A stretch of DNA of 64,000 bases from Coprinus comatus (Eukaryota; Basidiomycota; Agaricomycetes; Agaricales; Agaricaceae). The position numbers and the translations under genes are program-made. Of this stretch, positions 25,858 to 36,471 are shown piece after piece. Below the pieces are notes generated by a model. That model was not told the origin of the DNA. It did no database searches and saw only the letters and a list, made by a program, of their open reading frames with translations. How positions within the stretch are numbered: the stretch's first letter is position 1; the number at the start of each line of letters is the position of its first letter. Location: positions 248,001 through 312,000 of the forward strand of contig JAWPGT010000012.1 of the NCBI GenBank assembly GCA_034638255.1, read 5' to 3'.

Positions 25858-27375
25858 ATGCCAAGACCGAAGCGTGCAAGAACAGAAGATGATGCAGAAG
25901 TCAGTGCCGAAGCAGCCGTGCCAAACGACCAAACTGAGGGTGCTTCTGTGGAGGGATCAACGAGACCTAAACGTATTCGAAAACAGACTGAACGATATGC
26001 TACTACGGTAGCTGCCATCCCTGAAAAAAAGCCTAGAGCTAAGAAAACTGCTACGACTGCAAAAACTACAACAACAAAGCGTGCAACAAAAGGAAAGGCA
26101 AAGGCTGTTGCAACCCCAGAAGAGCTGGAACCTGGAGTTGGAACAAGCGCAAGAATCGAAGAATCACCTGCGCCAATAGTCCCAGTCCCAGCCCCAGCAA
26201 AAAAAGCGCGGGTGACAAAGGAGAAACCAGTCCCCAAAGAAAAACGACAAGCTCAATTTAGGTTGCATTGTCCTCAAAACGTCCTAGAAAGAGCTGAACG
26301 TGTCCGCATCCAAAGGCACGTATATGTTTAACGCGGCTCAACCTGCCCCAATAAACCGTGTCTCCAGGTTTTTCATGATCGACAGAAGCCGAAATGGTGA
26401 AGAACTGAAAGAAGAATTCAAAGTGTTGGGTTCAACAGGAAATGTGAGTCCATATGATGATGATGATGTTTCAAGTGCTTATATGATGTTAGGTGTATAC
26501 CGTTGTCATAGACCACAAACCTCGATGTGACTGTGAGGTCTTCTCTTTTAGTTTCGTGAAGGATTATCTGAGTTTTTGCAACAGGTCCGGATAATCGTAG
26601 AGGAAACCATTGCAAGCACATTGTATATAACAATAACCTATCCAAAACAAAATTCTAATTTTTTTTCAGATGTTCATATTCTTGAAAGTTCTCTCTGTCC
26701 CAATCACCTCACATATTTGGTACCAAAAGTTAGCCGCCATTTTTCGTCCTTGGATCTTCAGCGTCTAATGTAGCACACAGGGCGCTTTTAACCACTGAAT
26801 TAGAGACTGTCTTTGCCCAAGCTCCTGAGGCTCCTAACGCTGTGACAAATCCTCGTATCAGGGAGGCATTCCTACGTGCCACTGGGCAGACAGCAGAGTC
26901 ATCATCTGCACCAGCTAATAGCAAGAGACGTATACCCGGTGAAGAAGACGATTGTCCTATCTGTTACGATGGCATGCATGGGGTTGCCGAATCTTCTCTC
27001 GTATTCTGTGAAGAATGTGGAAATGCATTGCACAAAGAGTGTTGGAAACAATGTGATTTCTTTTACTTCATTCTTATCCAGCCCTACATGCTAAACAACA
27101 CTTATTTTAGACGAGACTAGTACCCGAAAGAACTTTAAAGAACTCACTTGCGTGTGGTGTCGTTCGGAATGGGGCGTTGTCCCTGCTGCAAAAGCGGCCG
27201 GTACCGGCATTAAGAATCGATATGGTTTCCTTAATCTTGCTGATGCAGTGGGAGTGGATTCTCGTCGCGATACGTCTACCTGTAAGTTAATCCGCAAAGT
27301 TCAAGATCAAATATAGCTTATAGTATACTGGCTACAGATTATCACAGCCGTCGTACAGGTTATGACTATTACTGA
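25858..27375 (+). CDS. SWIM zinc-finger and RING-type protein, candidate E3 ubiquitin ligase
   Basis: Eight exons: 25858-26315, 26368-26443, 26493-26532, 26585-26622, 26670-26728, 26781-27052, 27111-27281, 27338-27375, joining to 384 codons (383 aa). Residues ~1-140 are a Lys/Ala/Pro-rich, basic, probably disordered and nuclear-targeted tail. A SWIM finger follows, spread over three small exons: VYTVVIDHKPRCDC, then NHCKHI, the C-x-C...C-x-H pattern. After a helical linker comes a RING-like finger: DDCPICYDGM...FCEECGNALHKECWKQ...TCVWCRSEW. SWIM+RING proteins of this arrangement (ZSWIM2-like) act as E3 ligases in other eukaryotes; here that is inference. The ATG at 25858 follows AAAGAAA and is the first in frame. 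Intron 1 (26316-26367) has a GC donor. The C-terminus ends in a Tyr/Arg-rich peptide. Confidence 0.9.
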
Positions 27376-27615
27376 ATTCGCGATGGTTAGTAAGCGAAGT
27401 ATACCAAAGAAATTTTACAATATCGAGTCTTGAAGCTTGAAAGCGTTGGGCAAACACGGTCCATTTTTTGTTCCTGCCATTACATTACGTAATATACATC
27501 TTTTATCGTGATCACTGCGTTCAACAACATACTTTCATTATGTCTGATGGGCATTTGGCATTCTTTCCTATCCTCAAAGAAAGAATTTGAACAGCCTCAA
27601 GCAAAATCTGTCGTG

Positions 27616-28772
27616 ATGTCTAACCTTGACAAAGTTCAAAAACACTCTGTCTATTGGTTTAATGATGGGTCCCTATTGCTTCATGTTCAACACACTTTAT
27701 ACAGAGTACATGATTCACTACTGAGCCGACATTCTCCCTTCCTTGCTTCCGCTGCGAGACAAGATCACTCGAATTCGAATATACAACATATAGAGGGCCT
27801 TGACAATGTGATATCGATCTCCTATATAATCATTAGCAACGAAGTCCATCCGAGGATGTGGAAGCATTACTACAGCATATCTATCATGACGTGTGAGTAC
27901 AGTCGTTCAACGAAGTTTAGATTCCTCAATGTACCCTTTTTTTAAAGAGGGCGACTTTTCTAATACCCAGCTCTTTAGTCCATTAGATTCGTCGTTCTCT
28001 TTCGAGCATACAGCGAAGATATTGCGCTCATCGAGTCCTCTGCAAATTGATATTCCAACAGTACATGCTCTTGCAAAAGAAAGATTAGAAGATTTTTTCT
28101 CTCAGAAACGTGGTTTCAGCCTTTCACCTCAATTCCTAAATGAAGCGTTGACGATTTCGAAGGAATTTCTTGCTCCTTCCGTAAGTACCATTACATGTAT
28201 TTTCCGTATCGCTTTCGTTTCTGATACCGGCATTCTAGGTACATAAATTCGTACTATACCAGGCAATGGTTAATTTGAACACTGAGGAAGATGACGAAAA
28301 TGCTGCCGATCCAACCACCACGAATTTACAAGGAATGTCCATTAATGATACAGGTGGGCGATTGTTTACCTGATTCCTACCTAGCTTTAAATCTCACAAC
28401 AAACCTTGAACAATTTCAGATAGTTCGCTGCTGCAGCATCAACTCAATGATTCTGACAGACGACTTTGCAAACGTCTTATGACTCAGATCATTGAACATT
28501 TTACGCCTATTCTTTTTACACCCGCGACTACTTCACATATGGCTTGTACAGACGTATTCGCAGATACATGGATGCCTTTGGTAATCCAACCTGCGATCGA
28601 GGATGATGGTGTATACAAACCGATTGAAACTTTAGAACGAATAAAAGAAATAGATTGGGAAAAACATGGTCTATGTCAAAGCTGTGCGAGGGATAAATAT
28701 GAAGAGTGGTCGAAAGAACAGGATGGTGTTTGGGAATTGGTTGGGAATTGGTTTGAACGGGAACATAATTAA
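27616..28772 (+). CDS. BTB/POZ domain protein
   Basis: Model of five exons: 27616-27807, 27855-27892, 27979-28180, 28239-28353, 28420-28772, giving 299 aa. The N-terminal ~90 residues are a BTB/POZ fold of the kind expanded in mushrooms: HSVYWFNDGSLLLHV, LYRVHDSLLSRHSPFLA, then DVEALLQHIYHDVPL. These domains mediate dimerisation or binding to other proteins such as cullin-3. The C-terminal half is helical with no known domain and has a Cys pair (GLCQSCARDKYEEW) near the end. The first intron is uncertain: the only donor is at 27808. The acceptor could be a rare GAG at 27854 (47 nt) or TAG at 27836 (only 29 nt). Both keep the frame. The gene starts 240 bp after the SWIM/RING gene on the same strand. 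Confidence 0.82.
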
Positions 28773-30705
28773 GCCTAAAAGTGAGTCGTGGGATCGGTTG
28801 ATTATACTGTGTATTGTACCTGACTTTTCCTTAGCCGTTAATTTATCAAAATAATACAAATACGGCTGCTTTGTGGTTTTCCGATTAGGTGAAGAATAGA
28901 AAAAAGAACGCGTAAGTATGATTCCACTAAAGGTCCATCGAAGGGGCATTGTCTACTGGGGGACTGTAAAAAGCATCCAATCAAGATGAAGCCTTCAGGA
29001 AGAAGTGTGCAAAGACTTTCCACACTATTTTTCGTCGTAAAAAGATGAATTTTCTTCAAAGCACCGTGCAATCAAACAAACCATAAAGCAATCATAAATG
29101 GTGAGAGAAATATCGATAAGGTCTACAATCAGAGAAAATCCGTCCTTGGATCAGACGGACACTGTCGTGTTGCATTACATTTAGCTACAGTGTACTTCGT
29201 TGGTGAAGCTGCACCTATTGGCGTACTATTTCCAAGAAGAAACGCGACCCAAACAACTCAACTGCTAGTTCATGTTAAAATCAGACATTTAACCCGCCCC
29301 ATGACCTGACAAGTACCAATTCACAGAATAAGGGAAGTTTTTCAAACTCGATTATTGATTCCTTTCTTCGAATGTCAAACGAGCTGAACCTCCTTCACAG
29401 TGAGTACGTCAGATAATCTCGTATCCTATAAATTGACCATGAATTTCATTGCACTAGCAGCGACAGTGCTACACGTAATGATCTCCTCGATTACGACTAT
29501 CTCATATGACATATATGCGCACATGATTAGTCCACCGCAGCCAGTGGTATTCTGGCTGCATTCGAGTAACCAGCTGATATCATTTTACCCTACAAAAGGT
29601 TTCCAAGAGATGGAGAATGGTGTCAGACCATCCATAGTAAGGCTGACTAGCGCACCAAGTATCACACTAAGTCCAACTACCATGCTGGAAGTGCTCTATG
29701 TGAGCCAACACTCAGAGACGAACGAAATCCCTTGAACCGATGTTTATTGAGAGAGAGAAAGAAAGAAAAGATAATACTCTACAAAAAGGAGGACGAATAC
29801 TTATACTACAATGTACCTATGAATGACGTAGTCTAATAAAAATGACAATGGTGACGTAGTTAATTGAAGAGAACTTGAAAGAAAGTGAAAGAAGTAAAAA
29901 TATACAGATATAGTAACATTGTAAGTGTACGACACTTACACATGCTCCTACCATGCTCCTACCTTTGGATATCTGGCGGAAGGCGTCTTGCGTGTGGTAT
30001 GACTCAATGAAGGATGATTATTGACAAGGACCCGTGTGTGAGCTTACCAAAGGATGTAGAGAAGAAAATATGAAACTTGAGCACGACCATACGATAGTCT
30101 CTAACAATGGCTAAGTTCTCAGCAGTTACAAGCTGATGAGAACCTGCGAAGAAACGTGGGTCTGTTTCTCGGGTGTGTCAAGTCCATGATATAACTTTAA
30201 CCGTAGTCATCGAAAATCGCAATAGTTCCCTTCTCCAATTATACTCGACATGACTCTTTGTCAGATCCCTAGATATCGTAAATCCAGCGGATTCAGGAAT
30301 AATGTTCGGCACGGTCAAGCAATGGATTAGGAACAAGGAGCCGTTGTCATGGGTCGAATGAAATAATACTACTCTTTTGTGTGGTCTTGAATGTATGTTC
30401 TGCGGTATTCGTGATCAAGTAAATCTTTTCACTTTGCGCCGTTGGGCAGTTGTAGGAAGGTAGGTACCTTTCCCCGCTAACACACTCGAACTCATGTATA
30501 CTAAAGTAGAACAATAAATAAATAGCTATATCTATGAGCACTAGTATGCAGAACTCATATATGTGGTTTGGAGGGTTTAATGTTTAACGTTTAACATTAG
30601 AGCTAGCACCGATAGTGAGAATCAAAACAACTAAGTTTTTGTTCCGACTGGTCCTGTTGCTGAATGAAATTCATAATATTTCTCCCTGAGTTGGTACTGT
30701 CTAGG
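28773..30705. other. Intergenic region
   Basis: No gene recognised. A GA-rich patch lies at 29747-29770. A near-palindrome lies at about 30578-30600 (AATGTTTAAC/GTTTAACATT, one mismatch). The last part should contain the promoter of the next plus-strand gene. Confidence 0.5.
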
Positions 30706-32408
30706 ATGATCGATGGGGTTTCTCATCATTATGCTTTTGTTCAAGTATGATGTAAATATCTGGCTCTAAACGACTTACAAGTTCCAGGGTCGCCTCGCGG
30801 GATGACGTAATTGTATATTCGTAGTAGGTCACTAGTCCCAGTCAGCCCTGGTCCGCCTTTTGTTTATTTTAGCATCCTCAGGAGACACGTCGGACAGAGG
30901 TCAATGCCGTCGCATCGCCAGACCTCAACTACCACCGCTATCTTACCTCACTGGCCCATGGATATCCGTGTAATAGTCCGCCATGCAACTTCTCTACCTA
31001 TCCCCAATTTTCGGAGGAAGGATACAAAATTGGCGACATATTCTGCATAGAGTCACATAGACCCAATAAACCCTCTTTCATGTTCAACATATTCGACGAG
31101 AAGGATCATCCTCGGCAATTTGACGTGCCTCCAGGCTTTGAACCCGCAACACGTCCTACAAGCTTTCAACTGGCTGGAATCAAACCATTTTTACAACCAA
31201 ACTCATGGTTCCTTTCGTCAAATGTCAAACGAGTTGAGCCCGAAGAGAACATGTAAGCAGTATTTCATTTCATTACTACACTGTACTTATTGTACCTCTT
31301 CCAAAGTTTGCATGAATTTCAATGTACAAATGGGGATGGGGCTTTTCTATATCTCCCGGATGGTGCGACGCGGGAGGATTTGCTTGACACTGAGTATCTC
31401 AAGTCCTATATCCGCAAGCATGCCAAACATTGGTATTCCCAATATCCGAACGTGTTTAATGGATCATTATTCCTCGTTACTGGACTGGATACTGCACGGA
31501 CATTCTGTTTTGGTTCCATGATGCCTGACAATCCGCCAGAGCCAGCCCGAGCACAGCTGATACCTGGCATAAATGGGGATCTTTTTGATGTTAGTACCAC
31601 TGGCATGGAATGCGGTGGGGTAGAGCCCTCTGAAATACCTTCGCCTGGAAAAAGATTGCCGTTGATGCCCTTGTTTTATCGTGGGCATTCAATAGCTCTC
31701 AGCCAAGCTGACTTCAACGATATTCTATCTCAACATAAAATGAAGTCAGACCCACTCCTTACTTTGCCTTTGAAGTATCATGTTCAGAAACATATCTACC
31801 TGTGGCTGTATGGTCCCAAGACGGTGATGATTCCTGGTCTTTCAGTTTATCGTCCCTCATTGGATATCAATGTAAGTGGTATATTTGATTGCATTTTACT
31901 ATGCATAATTGACTCATTTCATTACAGACACCCTATTATCTTCCACTTTTGATGCTTCAGCGACTAATACCACATGTAAGTGAGATATTACTCTACTACA
32001 AGAATTTGGCCCACCGACACCGCGCAGATACCAAAAGGTAGTGTAGGTATTATTCATGATGATAGTTGGTGTAAAGTAGTTCGTGAAATGGATTCTAAAG
32101 AGGTGTGTACAATCAACATTCCGCACCAGTCAATACACTAAAGGCCTGATTTTTAGGTCGATAAACTTGTGTCCGGAGCGTGGAACAAGTTTGCTGATAT
32201 AGTGTTGAAGAGATACAGCGTTGTCTTGGATGATGGTAAGACACTAGTAAGGAAAGATTCAACTCCCATCATTAACAATATTCACTTAGGGATTATGTCA
32301 CTTCAGCCGCTGGAGACTCACAATATGTGGAGAAACATCGTGACGAGATGTTGGGCTTGGATCGCTGCGATCCTAATTGTACTAATTGGAATACACTACA
32401 TTGCTTAA
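30706..32408 (+). CDS. Conserved fungal protein with C-terminal membrane anchor (YLPDGATRED family)
   Basis: Secure exons are 30873-31252, 31307-31871, 31928-31975, 32028-32102 and 32157-32408, which join to 440 codons with the stop. The first exon is uncertain: ATG 30706 reads 13 codons to a GTATGA donor at 30745, in phase with the TTTTAG acceptor ending at 30872. I recall the motif FLYLPDGATREDLLD and the following NGSLFLVTGLDTART segment from a family of uncharacterised proteins common in Agaricomycetes. No biochemical function is known to me. The C-terminus has one hydrophobic segment (CWAWIAAILIVLIGIHYIA), suggesting a tail anchor with the bulk in the cytosol. The gene is convergent with the DUF6535 gene. 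Both encode membrane proteins of unknown function that are expanded in mushrooms. Confidence 0.8.
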
Positions 32409-32828
32409 TATTAGCTCATCAAAAGCTGGCCTAGCTTCTAGTCCATAGGTTCAGAACGCCCCAGGGAATTTTTCTAGCGTATGTTTTTTTCTCCAAGGAT
32501 GATCTGACACTGTTCTTCTAATAATAACACAATTGGAGTAAAAAATAAACATAATGTCTCCCAGCTCTCATTTTGGAGTCCCGGATGGAATACCTGGATC
32601 GGACCGTCAATATTTTCAACACAGTAATTTCCAGGTGGGTAAAATTATTGCTGTCATGGAACTGAGGATCAAAGTCCCATTTGAACTTTGATTTCCTGAC
32701 GTAGGCCTCGAGTGAAAGCACTTCGCATCGACCTAGAGCCTGGTGGCCGTCATCGGAACCCCTTTGCATTAGGTATTCTGAATCAGACAACTATAATTCA
32801 ATAGGACTGGCCTTCAATCTCGTATCTC

Positions 32829-35328
32829 TCATCTAGTCACACTATATTTAACTCCACGTCGCACCAACTCTTCCTTGTCCTCTACATTATCCTCTTTCGA
32901 TCCCTCATTCTCATTCTCCGGTTGCTCATTGAGCTCACACGAATCTTCCTTCGTTATTACATCAGCTTCATACACTCTACTCCTTATCGCCTCCAATTTG
33001 GTGTTAAAAATATCCAATACACGGATAGCTTCTCCATCTGGATCACTCTCCTCGGACCACAAAGGATCTTCGATAAAGAATGAAAATGAAGATCGATTTG
33101 TCCTTGAATTATTGACATTGTTAATGGATAGCAAGACCTGAATCGATTTCGATTGGAGCCGGAGCCAGGAGTGGGACTAGAATTGGAAGTAATATTGGGG
33201 GTAGGAATAGTGTGGCATTGAACGCGATGATACTCATCAGCAGCAAGGACTATTTCATTCAAAGTATTTTCCAGCTGAGGGATTATTCCTTGTAATTTCT
33301 CTGCATGTTTTAAAATATGCCCCAAATAAGAATATACATCATCCAAAGAGCGGTCTTTGCCAAATAGACGATGTGAGGCCATTTTTTCAATGATGTTTAA
33401 GAATTCGACTACACGATCTGTGTAAGTTGCTTGTCAGACTCTGGGATGTTGAAATGATTTCTATTTCCTGGTAGCAAACAACTAACCTGTTTCAATCCCA
33501 CAATTTAAACGTAGGAGGAACCTCCCAGAAATTTTACCAAGGTCTTTAAGGTTAGTTAGGTCCAGTCTCAAAAAAACATAATTGAACGCATAGAGGGAAC
33601 GGTCGGTAATAGGCCTTTCCAAGAATACAGAGCCTCCTATTTGATATGCGTAAAAGTTGTTGGCAATAGTAATGATCGGCCCAATATCCATTGGAATGGT
33701 AGTTTGCTGATATCGTTGGCATATCTTGAAGAAGGATTCGTTGAAGGTCGTGCTGTGCCATTTGGACTCAAGAGCCAAACATCCTCGCTTAATATAACAT
33801 TCTAAAATAACACCAGCAACCTCATCCGTGAACCAGGCGTTATCAGTGCTTCCCAACACACTACAAATACCAGCATTAAAGGCTAAAATGCAGTACTAAT
33901 CAGACATGAATGGTGCAGTACTACAAATACAATTACATACCCTGGCATCAGTCAAGATCATCATTATCACTCTGAAGATCCAAGATGCTCCATAGATTGT
34001 CATCAAGATTTTTGCCTTGTGACAATAAATGAGTCCAGGTTTCGCAGAACACTTTAAGACGAGGTGTCCAAATGTCCGAATATGATTTCATTTCATTTTC
34101 AAAGATTTTTAGAAATGAAAACCCAGATTTAGCCAAATGAATAGACCTTTCAAGATGCCACGTATGTAGTGGCATGTTTAGGACTTCTAGATGCTTGTTA
34201 CGAACGTTCAATAACAAACAGCGATGAACAGCCATCACAAATTCTTTATTCTGTCGATATTCCTTCGCAACCCAGAGCAGTGCAGGGTATACACTAACAC
34301 TGTTATTCCACCATCCTCCGGTCCACCAAGTATCATAGGTACCCCAATGACTAGCTTCGTGCAAACGAAAGGATTTCAACTTTACCAATATATTGTCTTT
34401 GACCTCCAAGTGAAATAAAGAAAAAATGGGACGTGCTGCGCAAAGGAGTGTCCATGCTACTAAACGTGATAGAGGTAGAAGAAGACTATGACAAAGCCAC
34501 GCTTGAGGCGACCGGTAGGGACAAAGAGCTGGGGGAATGTAATCAACATCACGGGAGACATCATAAATCCTTGGGCCAATCCAAATAACCTGGATTGCAG
34601 GTAGACAAGAAGTCACAACTACCAAAAGTCCAGCTAAACATATGAGAATAGTCACCGGTATGGCGGCAAGAGTTTTAGATTCCCATTGCGATACTGCGAA
34701 TCCTGTGAAGAAAAAAGCAAGACCAAGGAGGAGGAGGAGTGGGATTGCATTTAGAAGGCCAAGAACCCCCCACTTTCGTAATGCTTCGTGTCGTTGATGT
34801 TGTAGGAACAGATCATTCTTGTGTGAGATACCTTTTAAGTTCTTGCTGAACTCGCGCAACCACTGAAGGCAGAGAATGATCCCTAGAGCTGCGACGAGGC
34901 TGATTACAATGCTGAGGGAATAAAAGAGATGAATTCGTTGAGCGTATGGTGAGGTTGGTACTTCCGAGTCCAGATCGACTGATAAGTTGGCTTCCGGATT
35001 GGATATATTGTGTACTTGCAGGATTAGAGTCCGAAGGAGGAGGTTTGTCGTCTCTGCAGGATCTATTTGAAAAGCAGAAAATGATTCGATAGTGAATGCA
35101 GCCACTATGGCAGAGAATAGAGAGGCCTTTGAAAGATGAGCACTTGAGGTACATTGCACAGATATTTTGGCTTACGAATATGAGGAGCTTCTCCAGCTCT
35201 TCTTTCCAGCTGTCATACGTTTCTTTCGTCAACCCCCCAGCCTCCCGGTTGAACATTTCCCAGCCAAGGTCATCCGTGTTTGTTTTGATATTCAAATACC
35301 CTGGGGAGTCATTCGAGAGTCGTACCAA
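32829..35328 (-). CDS. DUF6535-type multipass membrane protein
   Basis: Exons read downward: first exon to 35176, then 33971-35126, 33487-33882, and 33417 downward. The N-terminal domain (WKEELEKLLIF, then SLFSAIVAAFTIESF) is the DUF6535 signature, followed by four hydrophobic segments. They are at the TIESFSAF region, YSLSIVISLVAALGIILCLQW, IPLLLLLGLAFFFTGF and TILICLAGLLVVVTSCL. A large soluble C-terminal region follows. The start is unclear: the frame is open to 35328 without an ATG. A short exon with ATG at about 35374 would need an intron of only 32 nt. The 33971 junction assumes a GTGATA donor; without it the protein stops at 33948. The 3' end is also uncertain: coding character switches frame near 33130 into an acidic tail ending at 32829, so one more intron is likely. 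The family's function is unknown. Confidence 0.65.
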
Positions 35329-35379
35329 AAGCTGAGAAGCTATGTACTAACCAAGATACATACCTTACCGTCCATGAAA

Positions 35380-36471
35380 GTACCTATGAAATAATACAGG
35401 CTGGAAGAGAACCATAGTAAATGACTGTCAAGTCCGCCACAGCCCCAAAGCGTGATCGTGTTACTCTGGTGGTTATAAATACACGCATGATCAATGACCA
35501 TCTTCCTCAATATACGATCTCGTCAACACTAGCCCTGAGATCTGAGGTGTTCAAGAAAAAAACCTACTCCATATCTATGAGCATGCCACACTCTCCAATA
35601 AACACCGTCAGCAAAAACGCTCTAATCTTTCTGAGAGCTTTACTTTAACTTTAGCTTTGGATTCCGGTGATTTCTGGGTCTTTTCTGGATTTTGGGCTTC
35701 TTTATCCCTCTATCTGCTATCCAACATATATTCTATCATCTTACACATTTCATTTTACTTTTAGTATGCACTTAGCATCACGATATTTTACTAATGCTTT
35801 AAATATAAAAGATTACTGTTCTTTGAAAAACTCTTTGGAGTCTCTCCTAGACTCCAAAACTTGTCAATTAACAGCAAAGACCTGAGTATTTTGATGAAGG
35901 TGATGGGGGAGCGGTACGAGAGGATTTCATTCACAGTAGTTCCATACTACCATTTTGAACCAACATCAATTAATCAATTATATAGATAAAATATAAGCGT
36001 GCAGTTGACACTGAGCCCTACTAAAACACACTCTGGGAGATAAAATATTACGACAGACAAAAAACATATAACTTCGATATCATACGACGTAGGACCTATA
36101 GACAAGACAAAAAAAGCAAATACGCTAAACACTAAATAAGACAAGAAGACAAACGAGTGTGAAGTCCAAAATGAGAGTTGTGGGTTGCATAACTTTTAGC
36201 AGTGAGCAACTAAATTAATTTTCTAAAAGAAAAATTGTAATATGTTATATGAAAGTTCAAATGAGGTAAAGTATGAATATGATTCGGGGCACGCAAAAAA
36301 CCCCTATTTTCAAGTTGTTTATCATTCTAACAGTCCAACTGAAGTGTCCAACATCCAACATAGAGCAAAGAGTGACAAAGGTAACAAATAAACATCCGAA
36401 GAACAACCAAACAGTGGAGGAGTCAAGAAAGAGTCAAGAGATAAAGGGTTCGAACCTCGCTCATTCCATAT
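35380..36471. other. Intergenic region
   Basis: AT-rich, with no gene recognised. It lies upstream of the DUF6535 gene and downstream of the GT2 gene. A sequence at 36447-36458 resembles a tRNA T-loop but has no matching arms. Confidence 0.5.

Noticed and set aside
25824..26237. 137-codon minus ORF
   Set aside because: Complement of the Lys/Ala-rich tail of the SWIM/RING protein; its composition is an antisense artefact.
36440..36470. T-loop-like GGGTTCGAACC, possible tRNA
   Set aside because: The flanking bases do not pair into a T stem, and no D or anticodon arm precedes it; it overlaps the end of the GT2 gene on the other strand.
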